Positions 7,838 through 16,441 of a stretch of 64,000 bases of DNA are shown in pieces. Numbering within the stretch: position 1 is the first letter of the stretch; every line of letters begins with the position of its first letter. The DNA lies in NCBI GenBank assembly GCA_034429275.1, contig DAOUFU010000151.1:1-64000 (forward strand), given 5' to 3'. Origin of the DNA: DAOUFU01 sp034429275. Its GTDB lineage: Bacteria > Chloroflexota > Anaerolineae > Aggregatilineales > Aggregatilineaceae. Below the pieces are notes generated by a model, which saw nothing but the letters and a program-made list of their open reading frames with translations, had not been told where the DNA came from and did not search any database. A program made the translations under genes and the position numbers.

Positions 7838-10800
7838 TCAGGTGACGTAGCGCAGAATGAAACTTCCAGCCAACGCCACAATCAGAACAAGGCCGATCGC
7901 CGCCGCCCACATCCAGAACGGCCACACGACCACGCTCAACACCATCAGGCTGAGGAGGGTCCATGCCTCCGCCGAATCGGGCAGGTAGTGCGTCCAGTCC
8001 AGAGTATTGAGGAAGCCGTGCGTCCACTCCAGCCATGCAGCACAGAACAACCCTGCCATCACCACCGCGATACGATCGGCCCAAAAGATCGTCTGCTCCG
8101 GGGAGAGACCCCGCACCAACTCCGTTTCGCAGACTAACCCAATCATCACCGGCACCGAGAGCCATACCCCAAGCGCATACGCACCTGCTCGATGCACCAG
8201 CATTTTGTCGGCAAATTCTACGCCGAATGCCGTCGCCCAACGATACCCGGCCCACACCAGGCCCGGCCACACCAGCCACAACGCCAGCAAAGCCACCGTC
8301 ATCCCAGGGGATGTGCGAAGCGCGCGGTCGAACGCTTCGCCCTGCCCCGGGCCGTACAGTGCCTTCAGGGCCGGCACCACCACCGAATCGAACCCTACGA
8401 TTAACCCGATTGTTGCGCCCCCTGCCAGCGTCAGAATCACCGCTCCAGGCAGCACGATCTGCTTCTGCCAGCGCTCACGGTCGATCCCGATCTTTTCCAG
8501 GCTGTAATCGAGCAGAGACAAAACTTTGCGGCTGTGTGGGCTAGACCGGGCATCACGCCACTCGCCCCAGAAATCCATCGCCCAATGCCGGGCAGAGGTC
8601 AGTGCCCCCAGCACAAACCCCACGTTCGCTCCCACCACGATAAACGCCCGGATAACGCGGTTATCCACTCCCGCCCATCCCAGCACGCCGCTCGGAATGA
8701 TCCCCAGCAATGCAGCCACCGCTCCGGCGATCAGCGCGAGCACATATCCCGGCACCGCTACCGCCACCAGGATGATCGCCACACTTGCCCCAATAATGGG
8801 GAATGGTTGCACGTTGTTTTCCTCATAGTACCAGTGAGCGAACATCATCCCCATCGGAAGGGCCAGCCATGCCAGCAGTGGTGCTATCCACCGCAGCGAG
8901 CCGAGTATCCCACCGGCGGTGTCCGGGTATACAAAACCGGGCAGAAACACTGCATAACTTAGCTGATACCACAGCAGCCCACCGCCGGCATATACCAGGA
9001 CAAGATTCACCACCCGGTATACCTGCTGCTCAAAGTGGCTCGCATTTTGCAGCCGCACCCGTGTATAGAGCGCGCTGTAGCCGCCGCCCACAGCAACCCA
9101 TGCCAGCGCCCAGATCGCTCCCGTCCCGCCCACCACATCGCCCCAATGCAGCAGCACATCCCGGTGGCGAAGGTTGGCGGGCAGAGCATCACCGAGCACC
9201 GAATCCAGCCCGGCTAAAGCCAGGCCAAACAGCAGTACGCCGCCGAGCACACTCAGAAATGTGACCGCGCCCAGGTGCCGTGATAGGCTCTTCGCCCGGT
9301 TCCACAGTGCCCTTGCACCCGGCCCGATCCGCTGCTGCCACGTGGGCGACTTCACCTCGAAGCTAAGCTCTCTGCGCGTGATATGATCGCCTTCAACCAC
9401 CACACTGTAGAAACCGGGTTCGAGTGTCTGACCGAATGGAATCTCCAGCTCGAAGACGGCCCGCTTCCCTTTTTCGGCAGCAGGAACCAAAGGCTCGGCC
9501 CGGTGAATGAGTCCCTGTTGACCATACCAGGCCGCCTCAACCCTCATTTCAGGTGGCGGGTCGTCGAACTCCACCATACACCGGGGCACACTGCCCGGTA
9601 CAAACGGCCAGCCAACCCCTATGGGTCCATTCTGTTCATCAACCTGATGGCACAGGCTGATACACGCCGGTTCAACACGCTCGATCAGGGCGATCATCAC
9701 CTGGCGCTGATCGCGCTGGGGCGCAGCGTCCGGTTCCGCGCAGCACCCAACGACTTCCACTTCGATCCGATAATTCCCGGTAAGCCACCCGGAACTATCC
9801 CATTCCAGCATTATGGATGGATCCGGCTCGCTTCGTGTCTGCGCGCAGACTTCGCCCAACAGGATTTCTTCAGCGCTGGCCGCAGCCCAATAACACCGCC
9901 CGGTCACTTGAGTATTAACCGGGGCATCGTCCAGACGAACCCGGCAGGCAATGCGCTGAGTGCCCGCCAGAAAATGCCGTGCGTTCGTGAAAACCGCCCT
10001 GCGACCGTCCGGCATCACGCCCGGCTCAACCTGCGTGATACGCGGCACCTCCACAAAGCGGAACTCCGCGCTGGAAGAAACCGGGTGCTGCTCGCTTTCC
10101 AGAAGGACCTCAAGCTGGCAGGGAGTCCGCGGCCAGCCCTCAGCAGGGCGAGACAACACAAACGCCAGCCGCGATACAGCGCCGGGACGTGGTGTCCGGC
10201 GAAAGCCTCTTTGTAGTGCTGTCGGTTGATCCTCACCGGAGGCCTCTGCGCTGGCACGGAACCGATCGCGGAAAGCATCCGCCAAAGGGCCGCGCGCGCC
10301 CTGATCGTCAGTGCGACCAAACGGGCTTCGCCTGGGCCGTCCGCTGCTAGACGGATTTTCTTCCTCACCCTCCGTGAACAACCACGCAGGCGGGGCCGGG
10401 CTGGCCGGGCGTGAGCCAGGGCGCGTTATGGGCGGTACAGCGGAGGGCCGGTTTGCCGGGCGTTCTGACCGGTCTTGTGCCGTTTCCTGGCCCGGCTCGC
10501 TGTTTTCCAACAAGTCGCCCGCTGGTCCACCGGAGGGGCGTCGACCAAAAGGTCGGAACCCTGGCCTGCGCAGCTCGTCGTCCTCAAAGAGGGACCGGAG
10601 TCCGCGCCGGGGCGCTGCGAAGATGCCCGGACGCTGCAGCTCTTCACGCACGCGCTGAAACAGCGAGGATCTATCGGACAGCGAGCTTTCTGGCGATGCC
10701 GCTGCAGGCGGCTCAGCCCGGCGGAAAGGGAAGAGACGGCTTCCAGACCGTTCAGACCGTTCATTCGTGGCATTTTGGGCAGGTGCTGTGCCGGGGCGAG

Positions 10801-13528
10801 ACGCCCCCGGACGTGGTCTCATCTCTGCTTGAGCCAGTTCCGGTCGGGCAAATGGGGACTGCCGCGGCTGGGGCACATCTCGACGCGACGAGCCAAACGG
10901 TCGGCTGCCTGGGCGCTCCGGAGATTCCGTAGCAAAAGGTGAACCGGGCCGTGCCCCTGATAGTCCGGGTGTCACCCCGAATCGACCCGGTGTATCCGGC
11001 GAATGCGGCAAAGTGGGCAGTTCCTGCACGCTTGCCACAACCGGCAGGTCCTCGGTCACTGTCACGTGTTCTTCATGGAGCACGTTCTCAGCCTGACGCC
11101 ATTGAACCCGCAGGCGGGTGCCGGGCAACGCGTGAATCAGGTCCACAATGCCGTAAATCACGTCAGTGTCGGCCAGGAACAGCGCGCTCTCTTGCACCAT
11201 CCGGTGACTCAACGGATCGCCCGCCGAGAGGTATATGCGGTGAACAGAAGGCAGCGGGTGACGGTTTTCGATCTCACCAATCGCGCGTGTCACTGCCGCC
11301 GCAACCGTATGCCCCATGAAGCCGGTACCATCGGGCATATCCTTCATCGCGGCGATGGCTTCGCGCCGGCCAACCTTGCCGAGTGCGTTCACTATTGCGA
11401 TACGCACATCAACATCAGGGTCATCCAGGTGAGCGATCAACCAGGCGGTGTCCTCTCCCGTGCCTGCCTCTTCCACCAGCAGCGCCACCTCGCGCCGGGC
11501 CAGGGAATCCAGGGTGGAGAAGGTCTCCGGGTTGAGCAGCAGCGGCCACCATTGGTCTTTGTATCGCCCGAACTCTTCCGGTGCTTCCCTGGCCCGCATA
11601 GCGACCATACGCACCGCCTGCCAGCGCACAAAAGACTGGGGCGATTGCAGCATGGTCGTGATCACAGCAGCATCCGGGCCGGGACGCAGAAAAGTCAGCG
11701 CAGCGCTGGCAGCCGCCCGCACCTGCCGCTCAGAAGCCTGCAGCCCGCGCAGCAGGGGCATCAGATACCCCGCACGCCGTGCAAGCGCGATAATCCGAAG
11801 CTGCTCTGGCAACTGTGCGCCGATCATACGCTGTTCCAGCAACTGCTCCGCCATCCCCAACACGCGCGGCTTTTGAGCGATCTCGTTGAGCAGCTGCTCA
11901 AGACCTGCTCGGTTCGGGGGTTCCCCGGCATCATCCGACATATCGGGCAACGCAGCTTCGCCAACCGGCACAGGTCGATGAACCACCCCACCCGGCGTGC
12001 TCCCATCACTTGCAGCAACCGCCGCCACCATTTCCTCTGCCGGGGCGGGCAGCGACGAAAGCGCCGCGATCGCCTGGCCCACCCCGTCCCGGTTGTTGAG
12101 GCTGGCCTGGATCGTTTTGCTGCGCTCGTAACATTCGCGCGCAGCCTCAATGCGCCCCTGGCGGTGATGGTCGATCCCTTCCATCAGCCAGCGCGCCCCT
12201 TCCAGGCTGCGAATGACCTGCTGCTCACCCTCGCTCAAAGAATAGCTGCGCGTATCGCCGATTTCATCGATCAGGGCCTGGCACACATGATACTGTTGGC
12301 CGCGCAGCGAGCGCTCAAACTCGCCAAACCAGCGCACTAACCCGGCGTTACTATCATGCGCATAAGTTTCCCGCATCTGCCGGATGGCCGCACGACTTAC
12401 CAGGCGATGAGCCATCTGGCGTTCTGCGGTGTCCTGCCAGAGATGGGTCAACACCGGGTTGTCGAATACATGGATGCTGGAACCCATTGTTGCTGCGACC
12501 AATGTCCGACCGTCTGGCGTCATCGCCAGCGCATAAACCCGCCCGCTGATACCCTGAGTCCACATTCGGTGCTCATCAGCATGATCGACCACGACCAGCT
12601 CTGCATCCCCCACTCCCATCGCCATAAACCGCCCGTCGTCGGATAGGGCTACACTGTACACCGGCTGATCAAATGAGTACTCCCATATCACCTGCCCGCT
12701 TTCATCAAACAGGGTGGCGTCATTGGATGCACTCACCGCCGCGCACCATTGCCCATCCGGCGTCAGCGCGACCGCGTTGACCACCCCACCAATCTCGCAC
12801 GACCATCGATCATTCCCCAGCCGGTCCAACGCATACACACAGCGATCGTTGGCCCCGGCAAAGACCCGGTCAGCCTGCTCCGCCGCGCACACCCCCGCCC
12901 AGATTCTTCCTTCTGTCTGGCGCTGCCACAGGATGCGCCCGGTACGATCCAGCCCGATGATCCTGTGATCGTCTGTGCCAATCGCCAGGTTTCCACCCGA
13001 CATGAAGCGAGCATGGCGGACAGGTCCACCCACATCGCAGGCAACCACCTGTGTGCCCGCGCGATCATAGACTGTCACCCACTGATTCAGTGCGCCCACT
13101 GCGATCAAGCTGGCGTCTGGCAGCAGGTCAATACCCCAGGTTTCGCTGTCGACCTCAAAAGTGCGCAACAGGTGACCGTCAAAATGGAACTGGTACGCTG
13201 CACGCCCGGACTCTGCAGTGCCCACCAATAAGCAGCGCGCCTCTTCTGCCAATGCAAGGCGGTGGACTGCACCTTCGACCTGGGTGTACCACAGCAGCCG
13301 CCCGGTGGAGTCGAAAAACAGGATGTGACCCGACCGGCTGCCCGCTGCCAGCAGTTGCCCATCGCGGGTCATCGCCACCGACAGCAGGCTGCCCGGCGCC
13401 CGGTAACGCCAGCGCAGCGGCCAGCCTTCCTCGTCGCCATCTGGATGTGGCTGGGGCAATGGAAACTGGGCATTGCCCGGCCAATCCATCAACAGGCGCA
13501 TGGGGTCCATTCGTCGCAGCAGGCTCAC
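7838..13528 (-). CDS. giant propeller/HEAT membrane protein, last gene of the tagging cluster
   Basis: A GTG at 13526-13528, one base after the stop of the CHAT gene and with GGAGG eight bases upstream, gives 1,896 residues; an ATG at 13510 is the alternative. In order it shows a WD40/PQQ-like beta-propeller (about 40-370, repeats like SVAMTRDGQLLAAGS and NAVALTPDGQWCAAV), a helical TPR-like stretch, HEAT/PBS repeats (about 540-760), a beta domain, a Pro/Arg/Ser/Gly-rich disordered region (about 850-1080), further beta domains, and about twelve membrane segments (1410-1890). No enzyme motif is seen. It could be a membrane-anchored scaffold or sensor for the upstream tagging enzymes. That role is inferred from gene order only. 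Confidence 0.85.
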   Translation of the reverse strand: MSLLRRMDPMRLLMDWPGNAQFPLPQPHPDGDEEGWPLRWRYRAPGSLLSVAMTRDGQLLAAGSRSGHILFFDSTGRLLWYTQVEGAVHRLALAEEARCLLVGTAESGRAAYQFHFDGHLLRTFEVDSETWGIDLLPDASLIAVGALNQWVTVYDRAGTQVVACDVGGPVRHARFMSGGNLAIGTDDHRIIGLDRTGRILWQRQTEGRIWAGVCAAEQADRVFAGANDRCVYALDRLGNDRWSCEIGGVVNAVALTPDGQWCAAVSASNDATLFDESGQVIWEYSFDQPVYSVALSDDGRFMAMGVGDAELVVVDHADEHRMWTQGISGRVYALAMTPDGRTLVAATMGSSIHVFDNPVLTHLWQDTAERQMAHRLVSRAAIRQMRETYAHDSNAGLVRWFGEFERSLRGQQYHVCQALIDEIGDTRSYSLSEGEQQVIRSLEGARWLMEGIDHHRQGRIEAARECYERSKTIQASLNNRDGVGQAIAALSSLPAPAEEMVAAVAASDGSTPGGVVHRPVPVGEAALPDMSDDAGEPPNRAGLEQLLNEIAQKPRVLGMAEQLLEQRMIGAQLPEQLRIIALARRAGYLMPLLRGLQASERQVRAAASAALTFLRPGPDAAVITTMLQSPQSFVRWQAVRMVAMRAREAPEEFGRYKDQWWPLLLNPETFSTLDSLARREVALLVEEAGTGEDTAWLIAHLDDPDVDVRIAIVNALGKVGRREAIAAMKDMPDGTGFMGHTVAAAVTRAIGEIENRHPLPSVHRIYLSAGDPLSHRMVQESALFLADTDVIYGIVDLIHALPGTRLRVQWRQAENVLHEEHVTVTEDLPVVASVQELPTLPHSPDTPGRFGVTPGLSGARPGSPFATESPERPGSRPFGSSRRDVPQPRQSPFARPELAQAEMRPRPGASRPGTAPAQNATNERSERSGSRLFPFRRAEPPAAASPESSLSDRSSLFQRVREELQRPGIFAAPRRGLRSLFEDDELRRPGFRPFGRRPSGGPAGDLLENSEPGQETAQDRSERPANRPSAVPPITRPGSRPASPAPPAWLFTEGEEENPSSSGRPRRSPFGRTDDQGARGPLADAFRDRFRASAEASGEDQPTALQRGFRRTPRPGAVSRLAFVLSRPAEGWPRTPCQLEVLLESEQHPVSSSAEFRFVEVPRITQVEPGVMPDGRRAVFTNARHFLAGTQRIACRVRLDDAPVNTQVTGRCYWAAASAEEILLGEVCAQTRSEPDPSIMLEWDSSGWLTGNYRIEVEVVGCCAEPDAAPQRDQRQVMIALIERVEPACISLCHQVDEQNGPIGVGWPFVPGSVPRCMVEFDDPPPEMRVEAAWYGQQGLIHRAEPLVPAAEKGKRAVFELEIPFGQTLEPGFYSVVVEGDHITRRELSFEVKSPTWQQRIGPGARALWNRAKSLSRHLGAVTFLSVLGGVLLFGLALAGLDSVLGDALPANLRHRDVLLHWGDVVGGTGAIWALAWVAVGGGYSALYTRVRLQNASHFEQQVYRVVNLVLVYAGGGLLWYQLSYAVFLPGFVYPDTAGGILGSLRWIAPLLAWLALPMGMMFAHWYYEENNVQPFPIIGASVAIILVAVAVPGYVLALIAGAVAALLGIIPSGVLGWAGVDNRVIRAFIVVGANVGFVLGALTSARHWAMDFWGEWRDARSSPHSRKVLSLLDYSLEKIGIDRERWQKQIVLPGAVILTLAGGATIGLIVGFDSVVVPALKALYGPGQGEAFDRALRTSPGMTVALLALWLVWPGLVWAGYRWATAFGVEFADKMLVHRAGAYALGVWLSVPVMIGLVCETELVRGLSPEQTIFWADRIAVVMAGLFCAAWLEWTHGFLNTLDWTHYLPDSAEAWTLLSLMVLSVVVWPFWMWAAAIGLVLIVALAGSFILRYVT

Positions 13529-13529
13529 C

Positions 13530-14852
13530 TCAATCGCCTCCAGGATATACGTTCTGTGCGACCAACACCGGGGCCATCCAGCTTTCATCGGCAGGGGCAG
13601 TCTCGGCTACCTGTTGGCGCGCCCGCAGCAGCGCCAGCTCCGGAATGTATGGCTCGGCCAGCAGGTGCGCATAGAACTGAACCGCGATGTGCTGTCGCAT
13701 CAGCGGCGCAGCATACCACCGCAGCCCGACCGCATACGGCACACCGGCATTCACCAGGGCGCGCAGCATATCAAAATCGTCCCTGGTCCGCAGCAGGGGT
13801 GCATCCGGCTCGGCCCGTTCAATTCCCGCGCTGAGGTATACCAATCGCGCCGCCCCACCCGTCAGCAGCGTCTCAAGCTCAGCGCCGGTTACCACGACCT
13901 GGCCCAACTGCGAGTCCTGGCGCGCGGCAAACAACAGGCCGCTTTGTTCGGTGTGCTGCTCATCATGGTAGATTTGCCCGGCATAGTGCACCACGTGATA
14001 CGGGCAGCCGTCTAGCCGGGCGCGAACCTGTTCCGGTTCCGCATCCCCGGCCAGCAGCAGATCGACCGCTACCCGCCATCCATTGCGTGTGGCAGCATCC
14101 TCGAACACCGCCTCTACCGCGCCGAGTTCGTCCGTCGCACCCAGGTGCTCGGCCCCCGAACTGATCAAGAGCACACGAAGCGTTTCACCGCGCCGCTGCA
14201 AGTCAATCACCCAGTTGCGCCATGTCCGCCCATCGCCCATCGGTACACCGCTCACCTGGCGGCATAGCGGATAGCGTAGCGCGAGCGCGGCTCCCGTGGT
14301 GCTGTCCACCAGAAGCTCATAAGGGACACTTAAATAGCTTGCGGGTCCGGCGAACACCAGCGTCAGCCGCTCAGGTGGACTCAACCAGCGCAGCGAGCGC
14401 TTCCACGCCGAAGCCAGGCCGCGATCCACAGCCAACAAACCGTCGGCCATGTGGCTTCCCAGTTCACGCGCGGCACGTCGCCACGCTTCTCGCCCGGCCT
14501 CATCCTGATTCTGGTGGCTGGCAGCCAGGAACCGCCCCATATCGCGCAGTTGCAAATTGAGCGAACCAAAATCCACCGACCACCCGCCGCTGCATATGCC
14601 TTGCTCAATCCGCGCACCGCTGACCCGGTACGCCATATGGCGGTCGGCACTGTGCTGCACCGTGAACACAACCTGTCGGGGCGTGGCGGGAGATTGCTCT
14701 GCGGACTGACCCATGTCTGCCGCCTGAGAAGATACGATCTCGACGAGCGGCTCCCCGGAAGATCCATTTTCCAACGGTGCGCCTTCCTCTTCACCCTCAG
14801 GCGCTGCCGGGCCAGCAGGCTCATTTCGAGCGGGCACGAAGTCAACCCCCAT
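13530..14852 (-). CDS. CHAT-domain protein lacking the catalytic cysteine
   Basis: The C-terminal half (about residues 160-440) has the CHAT (caspase-like) layout: a strand with LVFAGPASYLSVPYELL, then a His-containing motif YHVVHYAG (His289), then a hydrophobic strand. Where CHAT proteases read LSAC, this protein has LVYLSAG (Gly343), so it looks catalytically dead. The first 60 residues are acidic and probably disordered. The start is an ATG at 14850-14852, overlapping the JAMM gene stop by 11 bases; the open frame extends to 15050 but that part lies inside the JAMM gene. It may act as a binding or regulatory subunit. The operon position is clear, the role is not. Confidence 0.8.
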   Translation of the reverse strand: MGVDFVPARNEPAGPAAPEGEEEGAPLENGSSGEPLVEIVSSQAADMGQSAEQSPATPRQVVFTVQHSADRHMAYRVSGARIEQGICSGGWSVDFGSLNLQLRDMGRFLAASHQNQDEAGREAWRRAARELGSHMADGLLAVDRGLASAWKRSLRWLSPPERLTLVFAGPASYLSVPYELLVDSTTGAALALRYPLCRQVSGVPMGDGRTWRNWVIDLQRRGETLRVLLISSGAEHLGATDELGAVEAVFEDAATRNGWRVAVDLLLAGDAEPEQVRARLDGCPYHVVHYAGQIYHDEQHTEQSGLLFAARQDSQLGQVVVTGAELETLLTGGAARLVYLSAGIERAEPDAPLLRTRDDFDMLRALVNAGVPYAVGLRWYAAPLMRQHIAVQFYAHLLAEPYIPELALLRARQQVAETAPADESWMAPVLVAQNVYPGGD

Positions 14853-16017
14853 ACGATTCGCACGCCCCGGCAGAGACGTAATAGCACCGGTTGGCGCTGA
14901 TCTTTCCTCCAAACCACCGGAAGAATCCTGCGTTGCCTTCCGTCCCCAACACCATGGCCACATACCAGGGATCGCTGAAAAAGCGGCGGTGCATGAAGCG
15001 GTCATCCTGCGAAAAAAACAGTTCACTCGTCTGTGTTTCGCCATCTTCACCCACCATTTCGACCGTGATCAGGTGCGTGTGATACCAGCCCACGATCCGC
15101 TTTCCGGGGAAACGCTCGCGCAGCAGAGCCGCGCCGCGCTGCCAGCTTTCAAAGGTATAGCGCAGTTCGACCAGATTAGCGGTCGTGCCCTCGGCTGGAA
15201 TAGAGTCGGTGACAACTACCAGGTAGCGTGCCGGGTCTGAGCGCTGGCAGTAGACCGTGCCAACCAACATCCCCCCCTGCTCAATCTGCACATCCTGTGC
15301 CGCGATCGCCTGGAGCGCGCGCAGCGTTGGCTCGCAGATCACGATCTGCACGTCATCCTGTTGGGCCATATCCAGCGCGGCAAGTTCTACCGGGCTGATG
15401 ACTGCGGGCCGCTCCACCCGCAGCGGCTCAAAATCCCGCAAATCGGCGTGCGGGAATTCCGGCAAAGGCGCTTCGTCCACAATCAGTTCCACGAGCTGTC
15501 GCCCATCATCTGCCGGGCGAGGACTGGCCCATTCGCGGTCGAAGTCGGCGGCGTCATCCTCTCGCGCGAAAATTCGCGGATAATACACATCGCCATCGGC
15601 CAGGATATTCATGGTCAGCATGACGTGCTGCAAATTTGCCCAAAATGAATCCAGCCCTGTGATCTGGAAGTCGCGGCTGTAGACCAGCTTCAGTTCAGGG
15701 AAACGCAGCTCCAGGGTGAAAAACCGGAGCGGCTGGGGAGATGCCGCAGGGCCATCGGTCTCCAGTTCGATCCACTCGCTGCGCGGTTCCTCAGCCCGCG
15801 CGGTATTCTCTTGAACCAGGGCCGCGGTCACCAGGGTGTCGCCATAGCGTGGAAAAACGACCGCGCGAAAATGTGCGCCTTCCGGCACAATCCCCTGATT
15901 GACCAGGGCGACGGCCTGAGCACGCGCCAGCGAGCCAAACACGTGCTGGACCTCAAAGTCCTTTTGATACACCCGACCGCGCGTGTCGGTGTCAATCGCG
16001 ATCCGGCAGTATCTCAT
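14842..16017 (-). CDS. JAMM/Mov34 metalloprotease, candidate deconjugase
   Basis: JAMM peptidases use zinc to cleave isopeptide bonds after ubiquitin-like tags. Here the core motif is present in the C-terminal third: Glu246 in IEQGGMLVG, His313-x-His315 in GWYHTH, and Ser336-x-x-Asp339 in FFSQDD. The gap between the HxH and SxxD is 20 residues, longer than the usual 7-10. The first 230 residues form an extension without clear similarity, perhaps for substrate binding. GGAG precedes the ATG at 16017. It follows the ubiquitin-like gene across a 100-base spacer holding a strong hairpin. It is the obvious candidate to remove that tag. Confidence 0.88.
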   Translation of the reverse strand: MRYCRIAIDTDTRGRVYQKDFEVQHVFGSLARAQAVALVNQGIVPEGAHFRAVVFPRYGDTLVTAALVQENTARAEEPRSEWIELETDGPAASPQPLRFFTLELRFPELKLVYSRDFQITGLDSFWANLQHVMLTMNILADGDVYYPRIFAREDDAADFDREWASPRPADDGRQLVELIVDEAPLPEFPHADLRDFEPLRVERPAVISPVELAALDMAQQDDVQIVICEPTLRALQAIAAQDVQIEQGGMLVGTVYCQRSDPARYLVVVTDSIPAEGTTANLVELRYTFESWQRGAALLRERFPGKRIVGWYHTHLITVEMVGEDGETQTSELFFSQDDRFMHRRFFSDPWYVAMVLGTEGNAGFFRWFGGKISANRCYYVSAGACESYGG

Positions 16018-16062
16018 CGTCTGCTCCAGGAATCTCCCAATGCCAGGTCTGGCTCAGCAGTG

Positions 16063-16098
16063 ACTGTGGCAGGCTGGGGACCTGTCACCTGCCACAGT
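16063..16098 (-). promoter_or_regulatory. intercistronic hairpin after the ubiquitin-like gene
   Basis: ACTGTGGCAGG (16063-16073) and CCTGCCACAGT (16088-16098) form a perfect 11-base stem with a 14-base loop, in the 100-base gap between the ubiquitin-like gene and the JAMM gene. No U-run follows on either strand, so it is not a standard terminator. It could stabilise the upstream mRNA or pause polymerase, raising modifier output relative to the downstream enzymes. Confidence 0.55.
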
Positions 16099-16117
16099 AC
16101 AAGCCTTCCGGACCCCG

Positions 16118-16378
16118 CTATCCGGCGGTCATCTCAGGGACGAGCGTGAGCGTTTCACCCGGCTCAATCCCAACCGAATCGAGAGTCTCCTCTTCCTGCA
16201 AACGGCGGCCCTGATAGCTCAGGTGGTACGTCATCGGACGCCCGGCCTGGTCTGTCATGGGCAGCCCCAGGGCCGTGACGGTGGCGGGAATCAGCTTCTC
16301 GACCTGGGCCGTCTCGGCCATCTTGACCTGGTGACGCTTGTTGCCGGTGTGATCTTCCAACATCACCTGAATCGCCAT
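16118..16378 (-). CDS. ubiquitin-like modifier
   Basis: The 86-residue protein reads as a beta-grasp fold: an N-terminal beta hairpin (MAIQVMLEDHTGNKRHQV), a central helix, and a ubiquitin-like C-terminal half (LSYQGRRLQEEETLDSVGI, then a TLTLV strand). It ends PEMTAG, with a single C-terminal glycine after alanine rather than the di-glycine of ubiquitin, and no extension, so it would be conjugation-ready as made. Lysines 14, 19 and 28 could permit chains. The ATG at 16376-16378 has AAGGAG eight bases upstream. Neighbouring E1, E2, RING and JAMM genes support the role of covalent modifier. A YukD/EsaB-type non-conjugated protein is the alternative. Confidence 0.85.
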   Translation of the reverse strand: MAIQVMLEDHTGNKRHQVKMAETAQVEKLIPATVTALGLPMTDQAGRPMTYHLSYQGRRLQEEETLDSVGIEPGETLTLVPEMTAG

Positions 16379-16441
16379 ACACCTTCTCCTTCGTTTACAC
16401 ACTCAACTCACACGTCCCTGCCTGGTCGGTCCCCGGCGGAG

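Noticed and set aside
11003..12340. A 445-codon plus-strand frame within the giant membrane-protein gene
   Set aside because: Antisense to the HEAT-repeat region, whose repeats are clear on the minus strand.
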